Shown here: in pieces, positions 6,788 through 13,140 of the stretch
Position numbering within the stretch: position 1 is the stretch's first letter
How the letters are laid out: each line of letters starts with the position of its first letter
NCBI GenBank assembly: GCA_937936215.1
Contig: CALGWX010000247.1
Coordinates: forward strand, 1 to 15,931
Direction of reading: 5' to 3'
DNA from: an uncultured Burkholderiaceae bacterium
GTDB lineage: Bacteria > Pseudomonadota > Gammaproteobacteria > Burkholderiales > Burkholderiaceae_F
Length of the DNA: 15,931 bases
The notes under the pieces: generated by a model
What the model was told of the DNA's origin: nothing
Seen by the model: the letters and a program-made list of their open reading frames with translations, nothing else
The model's database searches: none
Translations under genes and position numbers: made by a program

Positions 6788-6875
6788 GCGGGCGCGCCGG
6801 GCGGCGCCATTGCGGGCGCGCCGGGCGGCGGCTTCGCACCGCGGCGGCCACGAGCGAGCGCGGCGCGCCGGGCGG
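6788..6875. repeat. Short GC-rich direct repeats
   Basis: A 19-base unit beginning GCGGGCGCGCC occurs at 6788-6806 and again exactly at 6812-6830 (period 24). A 14-base part, GGCGCGCCGGGCGG, recurs at 6862-6875. The repeats lie in the non-coding gap between the DUF1847 gene and the tRNA terminator. They may be slippage products in GC-rich DNA; no function is evident. Confidence 0.6.
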
Positions 6876-6904
6876 TTCGCGCCTCCTCGGCGCCCGCCGC
6901 CCGG

Positions 6905-6935
6905 AAAAGAAAACGGCCCCCGCGAGGAGGGCCGT
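6905..6935 (-). terminator. Rho-independent terminator of the initiator tRNA gene
   Basis: On the minus strand a seven-base stem (ACGGCCC with GGGCCGT, 6913-6919 and 6929-6935) with a nine-base loop is followed by TTTTCTTTT. It begins only a few bases after the CCA end of the tRNA, as expected for a monocistronic tRNA transcript. Confidence 0.88.
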
Positions 6936-6940
6936 CAATT

Positions 6941-7017
6941 TGGTTGCGGGGGAAGGATTTGAACCTTCGACCTTCGGGTTATGAGCCCGACGAGCTGCCA
7001 GACTGCTCCACCCCGCG
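6941..7017 (-). tRNA. Initiator tRNA-fMet (anticodon CAU)
   Basis: A 77-base cloverleaf on the minus strand with anticodon CAT at 6981-6983 and an encoded CCA end. Initiator-specific features are present. Base 1 is C and base 72 is A, the unpaired top of the acceptor stem that permits formylation and prevents elongation use. The anticodon stem has the three consecutive G:C pairs (GGG/CCC) needed for the ribosomal P site. The sequence closely follows E. coli tRNA-fMet and differs mainly in the T-stem (GAAGG/CCTTC). Its own promoter and terminator suggest it is transcribed alone, divergent from the NUDIX-aat operon. Confidence 0.97.
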
Positions 7018-7064
7018 GTAGCCGGCTTCGCAGACGCCAGGAGGGCGCCTTCGAAAGAGCGTGG

Positions 7065-7070
7065 AGTATA
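7065..7070 (-). promoter_or_regulatory. Probable -10 element of the tRNA-fMet promoter
   Basis: TATACT on the minus strand (5 of 6 to consensus) lies about 48 bases before the tRNA 5' end in otherwise GC-rich sequence. A good -35 hexamer is not visible at 16-18 bases. The same 7018-7147 gap must also hold the promoter of the divergent NUDIX operon, for which I see no clear candidate. Confidence 0.5.
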
Positions 7071-7147
7071 GCCGAACTCGCCGCCCCGCCTTGCCGCCCC
7101 CAAGCGGCGAAGGCCTCTGCCGCGCCGTTGATAGACTGAGTCGAGCC

Positions 7148-7723
7148 ATGAGCCGCGCCCTCGCCCGTTTCTGCGCCGCCTGCGGGCAGCCGACCGTCCG
7201 CCGCGTGCCCGCGGGCGACAACCGCGAGCGCGACGTTTGCGAAAGCTGCGGCGCCGTCCACTATGTCAACCCGCGTCCGGTGGTGGGCACCATTCCCGTG
7301 TGGCAGGACGCGGTGCTGCTGTGCCGGCGGGCGATCGAGCCGCGCTACGGCAAGTGGACGCTGCCGGCGGGCTTCATGGAAGTCGGCGAGACCACGCGCG
7401 AGGGCGCGCTGCGCGAAACGCTCGAAGAGGCGCGGGCGCGGGTCGCGCTGGGGCCGCTGTTCACAATGATCGACGTGCCGTACATCGAGCAGGTGCACCT
7501 TTTTTTCCGCGCCGAGCTGCTCGACCTCGACTTCGCGCCGGGGGCGGAGACGCTCGAAGTGCGGCTGTTCGCCGAGCCGGACATCCCGTGGCAGGAACTG
7601 GCCTTCCGCACGGTGGCGCAGACGTTGCGGCTGTTCTTCGCCGACCGCGCCCGCGGCGAGTTCGGCACCCACGTGCAGTCGATCGAGGCGCCCGCGTGGG
7701 CGCGGCCGGCCGGCAGCCCATGA
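7148..7723 (+). CDS. NUDIX hydrolase with N-terminal zinc ribbon
   Basis: This 191-residue protein starts with a zinc ribbon (C9, C12, C31, C34) followed by the VNPRP segment that typically joins such ribbons to NUDIX domains. The Nudix box lies at 75-97: G75, E81, R89-E90 and E93-E94 match the consensus GX5EX7REUXEEXGU, and the glutamates that bind Mg or Mn are intact. The normally conserved Gly after EEX is Arg (R96). It probably hydrolyses a nucleoside diphosphate linked to another group (for example NADH, ADP-ribose or a nucleotide sugar); the substrate cannot be told. The ATG start leaves the zinc ribbon near the N-terminus, with only a weak ribosome site. It heads an operon, and its TGA overlaps the aat ATG (ATGA), which implies translational coupling. 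Confidence 0.9.
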   Translation: MSRALARFCAACGQPTVRRVPAGDNRERDVCESCGAVHYVNPRPVVGTIPVWQDAVLLCRRAIEPRYGKWTLPAGFMEVGETTREGALRETLEEARARVALGPLFTMIDVPYIEQVHLFFRAELLDLDFAPGAETLEVRLFAEPDIPWQELAFRTVAQTLRLFFADRARGEFGTHVQSIEAPAWARPAGSP

Positions 7724-8445
7724 TTCCGTGGCTCGCGCCCGGCGATCCGTTTCCGCCGGTGGAGCGCAGCCTTCGCCACCCCAACGGCCTGCTGGCGGCA
7801 AGCCGCCATCTGGACGCGGATCTGCTCGTCGCCGCCTACGCGCAGGGCATCTTTCCCTGGTTCAGCGAGGGCGATCCGGTGCTTTGGTGGAGCCCCGATC
7901 CGCGCCTGGTGCTGTTCACCGACGAGTTCGTCGCCCGCCGCTCGCTGGTGCGCCGCATCCGCGCCGGGTTGAATGCCGGCCGCTACGAGGTGCGCGTCGA
8001 CGCCGACTTCGAGGCCACGATGCGCGCCTGCGCCGAGCCGCGGCGGGGCCAGGAAGGCACGTGGATCACCGGGCCGATGCTCGCCGCCTACGCCGAGCTG
8101 CACCGGCGTGAGCTCGCGCACAGCGTCGAGGTCTTCAGCGCCGGGCGGCGCATCGGCGGCCTTTACGGCGTGACCCTCGGCCGCATGTTCTTCGGCGAGT
8201 CGATGTTCTCGCGCGAGCCGGACGCCTCGAAGATCGCCCTGGCGGCGCTGGTGGCGCTGCTGCGGCTCGAAGAAGTGCCTTTGTTAGACTGCCAGCAGGA
8301 AACCGCTCATTTGGCCTCGCTCGGCGCCCGTGCCATCGCGCGTGCTCGGTTCTGCTCTCATGTGGCGGCGGCGGTGCCCCGCCCGCCGATCGACTGGCCG
8401 CGCTACCGGCACGAACCCGTGACCTCGCTGCTTCGGGCCTACTGA
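7720..8445 (+). CDS. aat: Leucyl/phenylalanyl-tRNA--protein transferase
   Basis: Aat moves Leu or Phe from charged tRNA to the N-terminal Arg or Lys of proteins, making an N-degron that ClpS delivers to ClpAP. The 241-residue length is normal. Recognised motifs are GIFPW (43-47), WWSPDPR (56-62), TWIT..MLAAY..LH (114-128), HSVEV (134-138), GGLYGV (146-151), FFGESMF (157-163) with E160, and DCQ (190-192). E160 and Q192 correspond to the residues proposed to act in catalysis in E. coli (Glu156, Gln188). The ATG at 7720 overlaps the NUDIX stop by four bases, and the stop is one base before the GTG of bpt. Having Aat and Bpt adjacent means one operon covers basic and acidic N-terminal substrates. 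Confidence 0.97.
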   Translation: MIPWLAPGDPFPPVERSLRHPNGLLAASRHLDADLLVAAYAQGIFPWFSEGDPVLWWSPDPRLVLFTDEFVARRSLVRRIRAGLNAGRYEVRVDADFEATMRACAEPRRGQEGTWITGPMLAAYAELHRRELAHSVEVFSAGRRIGGLYGVTLGRMFFGESMFSREPDASKIALAALVALLRLEEVPLLDCQQETAHLASLGARAIARARFCSHVAAAVPRPPIDWPRYRHEPVTSLLRAY

Positions 8446-8446
8446 C

Positions 8447-9190
8447 GTGGCCAACCTCAAGGAGCTGCCCTTCTCGGCGCTGCAGTTCTACGCCACGGCG
8501 CCGTATCCCTGCAGCTATCTGGACGACCGGCAGGCGCGCTCGCAGGTGGCCACCCCGGCACACCTGATCAACGCCGACGTCTACTCCGAACTCGTGCGGA
8601 TGGGTTTCCGCCGCAGCGGCATCTTCACCTACCGGCCGCATTGCGACGGCTGCCGCGCCTGCATCCCGGTGCGGGTCCCGGTGGACGCCTTCACGCCCAA
8701 CCGCAGCCAGCGCCGCGCCTGGCGCCAGCACCACGACCTGGTGGCGCGGGTGGTGGGCCTGGCCTTCGAGCCGGAGCACTACGACCTGTACCTGCGCTAC
8801 CAGTCGACGCGCCACGCCGGCGGCGGCATGGACAACGACAGCCGCGAGCAGTACTCGCAGTTCCTGCTGCAGAGCAAGGTCAACACGCGGCTGGTGGAGT
8901 TCCGTTCCCCGGACGGCAGCCGCTCGCCCGGGACACTGCGGGCGGTGTCGATCATCGACGTGCTCAGCGACGGGCTGTCCTCCGTCTACACGTTCTTCGA
9001 CACCTCCGATCCGCGCGCCAGCTACGGCACCTACAACATCCTGTGGCAGATCGAGCAGTGTCGGCTGCTGCGGCTGCCGTACCTGTACCTCGGCTACTGG
9101 ATCGCCACCAGCCCGAAGATGGCCTACAAGGCGAACTTCCGCCCCTTCGAGATCCTGCAGCAGGGTCGCTGGGTGCGCCAGGGCGCCTGA
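8447..9190 (+). CDS. bpt: Aspartate/glutamate leucyltransferase (bacterial ATE/Bpt)
   Basis: Bpt transfers Leu from Leu-tRNA to proteins with N-terminal Asp or Glu. It belongs to the same fold family as eukaryotic arginyl-transferase ATE1 and is often annotated as arginyltransferase, but characterised bacterial members of this clade use Leu. The 247-residue protein has the typical start LPFSALQFYATAPYPCSYL and the cysteine motif CDGCRAC (C66, C69, C72), with C22 near the N-terminus. These match the conserved cysteines of ATE enzymes. Other hallmarks are SGIFTYRPHC, the NRSQRRAWRQ stretch and the C-terminal YLYLGYWI....MAYKANFRP block. It starts with GTG one base after the aat stop with no visible ribosome site, so its translation is probably coupled to aat. 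Confidence 0.96.
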   Translation: MANLKELPFSALQFYATAPYPCSYLDDRQARSQVATPAHLINADVYSELVRMGFRRSGIFTYRPHCDGCRACIPVRVPVDAFTPNRSQRRAWRQHHDLVARVVGLAFEPEHYDLYLRYQSTRHAGGGMDNDSREQYSQFLLQSKVNTRLVEFRSPDGSRSPGTLRAVSIIDVLSDGLSSVYTFFDTSDPRASYGTYNILWQIEQCRLLRLPYLYLGYWIATSPKMAYKANFRPFEILQQGRWVRQGA

Positions 9191-9220
9191 CCGCCGCGGC
9201 CAGCCGCCGCGCCCACGCCC

Positions 9221-10300
9221 GTGCTATACGAACTCGCCCGCCCGTTCATCTTCACGCTCGACCCGGAGACGGCGCACCACCTGGCGTTTTCCAATCTCGA
9301 GCGGGCGCACACGCTCGGACTCACCCGCCTTCTGCGGCCGCACGTGGCTGCCGATCCGGTGCAGGCCATGGGGCTTGCCTTCCCCAACCCGGTGGGGCTG
9401 GCGGCGGGACTCGACAAGAACGGCGAGCACATCGACGCGCTGGCCGACTTCGGGTTCGGTTTCATCGAGGTCGGCACGGTGACGCCGCGACCGCAGCCGG
9501 GCAACCCCACGCCGCGGCTGTTCCGCCTGCCGCAAGCGCAGGCGCTGATCAACCGGATGGGGTTCAACAACGACGGGCTGGAGGCCTTCGTGGCCAACGT
9601 GGCCGCTAGCCGTCGGCGCGACGTGGTGCTGGGGCTGAACATCGGCAAGAACGCCGCCACGCCCATCGACAAGGCCCTCGACGACTACCTCGCCTGCCTG
9701 CGCCGCGTCTACCCGCTGCTCGCCGACCGCCCGGGCTACGTGGCGGTGAACATCTCGTCGCCGAACACCAAAGACCTGCGTTCGCTGCAGGGCGGCGCCG
9801 AACTGACCGCGCTGCTGAAGGGCCTGCGCCGGGCGCGGCGGGAACTGGCCGACGCGCACGGCAAACGGGTGCCGCTGGCGGTGAAGATCGCGCCCGACCT
9901 GGACGATGCCGACCTGCCGCGGATCGCCGATGCGCTGGTCGCGCACGAAGTCGATGCGGTGATCGCCACCAACACCACGGTTTCCCGCGACGGCGTGGCC
10001 GGACTGCCGCACGCTGACGAAGCGGGAGGGCTGTCGGGCGCGCCGCTGGCCGCGCGTTCGACCGCGGTGGTGCGGCGCCTGGCGCGCAGCCTCAAGGGCG
10101 CGCTGCCCGTGATCGGCGTCGGCGGCATCCTGAGCGGCGAGGACGCGGTGGACAAGATCGAGGCCGGCGCCACGCTGGTGCAGCTCTACACCGGCATCAT
10201 CTACCGCGGCCCGGCGCTGGTCGGCGAGTGCCGGCGCGCCATCCTTCGCTACCGTGAGCAGGCGAAATCCCGGCCGCAAGCCACGACCCGCGCCGCCTGA
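9221..10300 (+). CDS. pyrD: Dihydroorotate dehydrogenase (quinone), class 2
   Basis: PyrD oxidises dihydroorotate to orotate in pyrimidine synthesis and passes electrons through FMN to the quinone pool; class 2 enzymes attach to the inner membrane through an N-terminal helical region. This 359-residue protein aligns along its length with E. coli PyrD (336 residues) starting from the first residue (MLYELARPFIFTLDPE). Visible motifs are GLAAGLDKNGE (59-69), TVTPRPQPGN (86-95), NRMGFNN (111-117), NISSPNT (177-183) with the class 2 catalytic base S180, VKIAPDL (221-227), TNTT (250-253) and VIGVGGI (297-303). The GTG start is 30 bases after bpt and fits the family N-terminus, although no strong ribosome site is seen. 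The last 47 bases overlap the start of thpR in another frame. Confidence 0.97.
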   Translation: MLYELARPFIFTLDPETAHHLAFSNLERAHTLGLTRLLRPHVAADPVQAMGLAFPNPVGLAAGLDKNGEHIDALADFGFGFIEVGTVTPRPQPGNPTPRLFRLPQAQALINRMGFNNDGLEAFVANVAASRRRDVVLGLNIGKNAATPIDKALDDYLACLRRVYPLLADRPGYVAVNISSPNTKDLRSLQGGAELTALLKGLRRARRELADAHGKRVPLAVKIAPDLDDADLPRIADALVAHEVDAVIATNTTVSRDGVAGLPHADEAGGLSGAPLAARSTAVVRRLARSLKGALPVIGVGGILSGEDAVDKIEAGATLVQLYTGIIYRGPALVGECRRAILRYREQAKSRPQATTRAA

Positions 10301-10904
10301 GGCGGCAGCGACCGAAAGTCGCGGGCTTGCAGCCCGGCCGGTCGAGGCCGGCCCGCGCGGCGACAACGCGTGGGAGTCGATCCGCTGCTTCATCGCGCTG
10401 CAGCCGGACGAAGCGGCGCGGCTGCGCCTGGACGAGCTTGCCGCCGAGCAGCAGCGACGCTGGCCGGCAGCGCGGCGCATGCGCGCCGAGAACCTGCACC
10501 TGACGCTGGCGTTCATCGGTGCGCTCGAGGCGGCGCGCGCGAGGCAGGTCGCCGCCCGCCTTGCGGCGCTGCGCTTCGATCCCTTCGCCTGGACCCTTGA
10601 CACGGTCGGCAGCTTCGGCCGCGCGCGGGTGCTGTGGGCTGGAGGCACCGATGCCCGCCTCGACGCGCTCGCCAGCCAGGCGCGCCGCCTGCTGGACGAC
10701 CTCGACATCGGCTACGACCGCAAGCCGTTCGTCGCCCATGTGACGCTGCTGCGCAAGCTGCCGCGCGCGGCCGCGCAGGAGCCGCCCCGGCGCATCGCGC
10801 CGCCGATTCCTTGGCGCGCGCAGCCGCCGGTGCTGCTCGAATCGCGCGCCGAGGCGGGCGGCACGCGCTATGTCCCCGTTTCGCCGCAGCCCGGCGACGG
10901 TTGA
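10254..10904 (+). CDS. thpR: RNA 2',3'-cyclic phosphodiesterase (2H family)
   Basis: This protein belongs to the LigT/ThpR family, whose members open RNA 2',3'-cyclic phosphates and in vitro can join tRNA halves through 2'-5' links. Both signature HxTL motifs are present: HLTL at 82-85 in NLHLTLAFIG and HVTL at 162-165. They frame the two catalytic His/Thr pairs. The conserved domain begins at about residue 43 (IRCFIALQPD). Before it is an unusual Pro/Ala/Arg-rich extension of about 42 residues, partly encoded within the last 47 bases of pyrD. GTG at 10254 is the only usual start codon I find in frame before the domain, so either the extension is real or a rare start codon is used. It is the last gene of the NUDIX-aat-bpt-pyrD cluster; no clear T-tract terminator follows. 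Confidence 0.88.
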   Translation: MSRRNPGRKPRPAPPEAAATESRGLAARPVEAGPRGDNAWESIRCFIALQPDEAARLRLDELAAEQQRRWPAARRMRAENLHLTLAFIGALEAARARQVAARLAALRFDPFAWTLDTVGSFGRARVLWAGGTDARLDALASQARRLLDDLDIGYDRKPFVAHVTLLRKLPRAAAQEPPRRIAPPIPWRAQPPVLLESRAEAGGTRYVPVSPQPGDG

Positions 10905-10920
10905 TTTGGCGCGGATCAAC
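10900..10920. promoter_or_regulatory. GTTGAT-N9-ATCAAC inverted repeat
   Basis: A six-base inverted repeat with a nine-base spacer spans the thpR stop codon, upstream of the membrane Fe-S gene. The half-site TTGAT...ATCAA has the form of a dimeric regulator operator. The sequence alone does not show which protein binds it, and chance cannot be excluded. Confidence 0.3.
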
Positions 10921-11006
10921 ACTCCTGCAAAGCGGCGTTGACGGCGCGCGCGGGCGGGCCGGATGCTCGCGCCGATGCGCCCGTTCCCCTCGAAAAGACC
11001 TGTCGT

Positions 11007-11025
11007 GGCCGCGGGCCACGCGGCC
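11007..11025 (+). other. Hairpin in the leader of the membrane Fe-S gene
   Basis: GGCCGCG and CGCGGCC form a perfect seven-base stem with a five-base loop, 37 bases before the ATG at 11063. No T-tract follows. It may be a weak terminator for the pyrD-thpR operon or a leader structure. The rest of the 10905-11062 gap has no recognisable gene. Confidence 0.3.
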
Positions 11026-11062
11026 TGCCCGTCCCTGACCGGCGCCTGAAGCCGGCCATCGC

Positions 11063-13078
11063 ATGGGTCCGCTCGCCATCACGCTGATCGCCGCCGCCGG
11101 CATCGCCGGCTTCTGCGCGCTGGCGTGGCGCAAGCTCGCCATCGTCCTGGCGCTGCAGCCGGAAGTGCGCTGGGACCAGCCCGCCAGGCGGCTGCGCAAG
11201 CTGCTCACGCTCGGCTTCCTGCAGCAGCGGATGATCGCCGGCGAGTGGCGGCCGGGGCTGATGCACACGGTGATCTTCCTCGGCTTCATGACGCTGCTGG
11301 TGCGCAAGGTGCAGCTGCTGGTGATCGGCTACCAGCCCGCCTTCGTCTACCCGGGACTCGTCGGCGGGCTGTACGCGGCGCTGAAGGACCTCGTCGAGGT
11401 GGCAGTCACCGGCGCGGTGCTGTACGCGTTCTGGCGCCGCTTTGTCTTGCGGCCGAGGCGGTTGGAGCCGAACCGCGAGGCGATCGTCGTGCTGTCGCTG
11501 ATCCTCGCCATCATGGTCACCGACTTCCTGTTCGACGGCTTTCGCTTCGCCCACTACGGCGGCCGCGATGCCGGCATCGCGCACGAGCAGTCGTTCGCCT
11601 TGGTCGGCGCGGCGATCGCCGCGGGCCTGTCGGGCCTGGCTCCCGAGCCGCTGGCGGCCGGCATGCACGCCTTCTACTGGATCCAGATGCTGACCGTGTT
11701 CAGCTTCCTGGTGCTGCTGCCGCGGGGCGAGCACTTCCACATCGTCACCGCCCTGCCGGCGGTGTTCTTCAGCCGCGACACGCCGCTGAATCGCGTGCCG
11801 GCCGTCGACCTCGAAAAGATCATGAGCGACGAGGGCGGCGAGGACATCAAGGTCGGCGCGCGCACCGCCGCTGACCTGGTGTGGAAGGACGCCTTCGACG
11901 CCTTCACCTGCACCGAGTGCGGCCGCTGCAAGGACGCCTGCCCGACCTTCCTGACCGACAAGCCGCTGGCGCTGAAGTGGGTGCACGACCGCATCAAGCA
12001 CCACCTGCTCGAAAGCCGCGAGGCCCTCGTCGCCGGCAAGCACGATGCGCTGCCGCCGCTGGTGGGCAAGGTCATCGCCGAGGACACGCTGTGGGCGTGC
12101 ACCACCTGCGGCTACTGCGAGCACGCCTGCCCGATCGAACTGGAGCACCTGGGCAAGTTCTTCCGCCTGCGCCAGCACCAGGTGCTGATGGAGGGCGCGT
12201 TCCCGGCCGAACTGAAGACGCTGTTCGACAACGTCGAGAGCGCCGGCAACCCGTGGGGGCTGCCGGCCGACGCGCGCGCCGACTGGGCCAAGGGCCTGGA
12301 CGTGCCGCTGCTCACCTCGGTCGAGCAGGCGAAGGAACTCGACTGGCTCTTTTACGTCGGCTCGGCGCAATCGTTCGACGACCGCAGCCAGAAGGTGGCG
12401 CGCGCGTTCGTCAGGATCCTGCGCGCCGCCGGGGTGCGCTTCGCCATCCTCGGGCCCGCGGAGGGCTCCACCGGCGAGTGCGTGCGCCGCGCCGGCAACG
12501 AAATGCTGTTCCAGACGCTGGCGCAGCAACTCGTGGAGACGCTCGACGGCCTGGGCGTCACACGCATCGTCACCTGCGACCCGCACGCCTTCAACTCGCT
12601 GAAGAACGAGTACCCCGAGTTCGGCGGCGCCTGGCAGGTCGTGCACCACACGCAGCTCATTGACGAGCTGATCCGCAGCGGCCGCCTGCGGCCCCGCCCC
12701 GTTTTCGAGCGCGTGATCTACCACGAGCCCTGTTACCTCGGCCGCCACAACCACGAATACGAGGCGCCGCGGCGCGTGCTCGCGACGGTGTGCCGCGACG
12801 CGCCGCTGGAGTTTCCACTGAACCGCATGCACGCGATGTGCTGCGGCGCCGGCGGCGGCCGCTTCTGGATGGAGGAGCACATCGGCCGCCGGATCAACGT
12901 CACCCGGGTCGAGCAGGCGCTGCCGCAGCAGCCGAAGACGATCGCCACCGCCTGCCCGTACTGCACGACGATGATCCGCGACGCCACCACGCAGCTCGGC
13001 CAGGACGAGGCAATCGCCACCCGTGACATCGCCGAGCTGGTGGCCGACGCGATCGAAGCGGCGTCACCCGCCCGCTGA
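11063..13078 (+). CDS. Membrane-bound Fe-S oxidoreductase (HdrD/GlpC-like with cytochrome b-type N-terminus)
   Basis: This 671-residue fused electron-transfer protein has three parts. Residues 1-235 hold several membrane helices (about 3-22, 67-90, 98-124, 139-158, 175-193, 203-220) with histidines H68, H202, H224 and H226. This resembles NarI/HdrE-type cytochrome b domains, so b-heme is inferred. Two [4Fe-4S] motifs follow: C283, C286, C289, C293 and C346, C349, C352, C356. The C-terminal part has two cysteine-rich (CCG) regions, with C472 and C505, then C557, C593-C594 in CCGAGGG, and C631/C634. This layout is known from HdrD-like proteins and membrane ETF:quinone oxidoreductases (EMO type); passing electrons between a soluble donor and the quinone pool is inferred. 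It converges with lutB, 62 bases apart. Confidence 0.85.
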   Translation: MGPLAITLIAAAGIAGFCALAWRKLAIVLALQPEVRWDQPARRLRKLLTLGFLQQRMIAGEWRPGLMHTVIFLGFMTLLVRKVQLLVIGYQPAFVYPGLVGGLYAALKDLVEVAVTGAVLYAFWRRFVLRPRRLEPNREAIVVLSLILAIMVTDFLFDGFRFAHYGGRDAGIAHEQSFALVGAAIAAGLSGLAPEPLAAGMHAFYWIQMLTVFSFLVLLPRGEHFHIVTALPAVFFSRDTPLNRVPAVDLEKIMSDEGGEDIKVGARTAADLVWKDAFDAFTCTECGRCKDACPTFLTDKPLALKWVHDRIKHHLLESREALVAGKHDALPPLVGKVIAEDTLWACTTCGYCEHACPIELEHLGKFFRLRQHQVLMEGAFPAELKTLFDNVESAGNPWGLPADARADWAKGLDVPLLTSVEQAKELDWLFYVGSAQSFDDRSQKVARAFVRILRAAGVRFAILGPAEGSTGECVRRAGNEMLFQTLAQQLVETLDGLGVTRIVTCDPHAFNSLKNEYPEFGGAWQVVHHTQLIDELIRSGRLRPRPVFERVIYHEPCYLGRHNHEYEAPRRVLATVCRDAPLEFPLNRMHAMCCGAGGGRFWMEEHIGRRINVTRVEQALPQQPKTIATACPYCTTMIRDATTQLGQDEAIATRDIAELVADAIEAASPAR

Positions 13079-13090
13079 CGCCGCGGCCGA

Positions 13091-13105
13091 CGCCCGCCAC
13101 GGGCG
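13091..13105. terminator. Weak hairpin between the convergent Fe-S gene and lutB
   Basis: CGCCCG and CGGGCG form a six-base stem with a three-base loop in the 62-base gap between the two convergent stop codons. No T-tract is present on either strand, so it could at most be a weak bidirectional terminator. Confidence 0.25.
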
Positions 13106-13140
13106 GCGAGCCGGCGAGTGCCAGCGTCGCGGCGCGCGCC

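Noticed and set aside
6716..7021. Plus-strand frame ending in LNLRPSGYEPDELPDC
   Set aside because: That C-terminus is the familiar translation of an antisense tRNA gene; the upstream part is the GC-rich repeat region. Not a protein gene.
8447..9190. Arginyl-tRNA transferase activity for the ATE-family protein
   Set aside because: Its sequence and position next to aat match the bacterial Bpt clade, characterised as leucyltransferases; arginine use is not supported.
10916..12880. 654-codon minus-strand open frame
   Set aside because: It lies antisense to the membrane Fe-S gene, whose cysteine motifs are unmistakable. The antisense product is low-complexity His/Glu/Arg/Gln-rich sequence typical of shadow frames.
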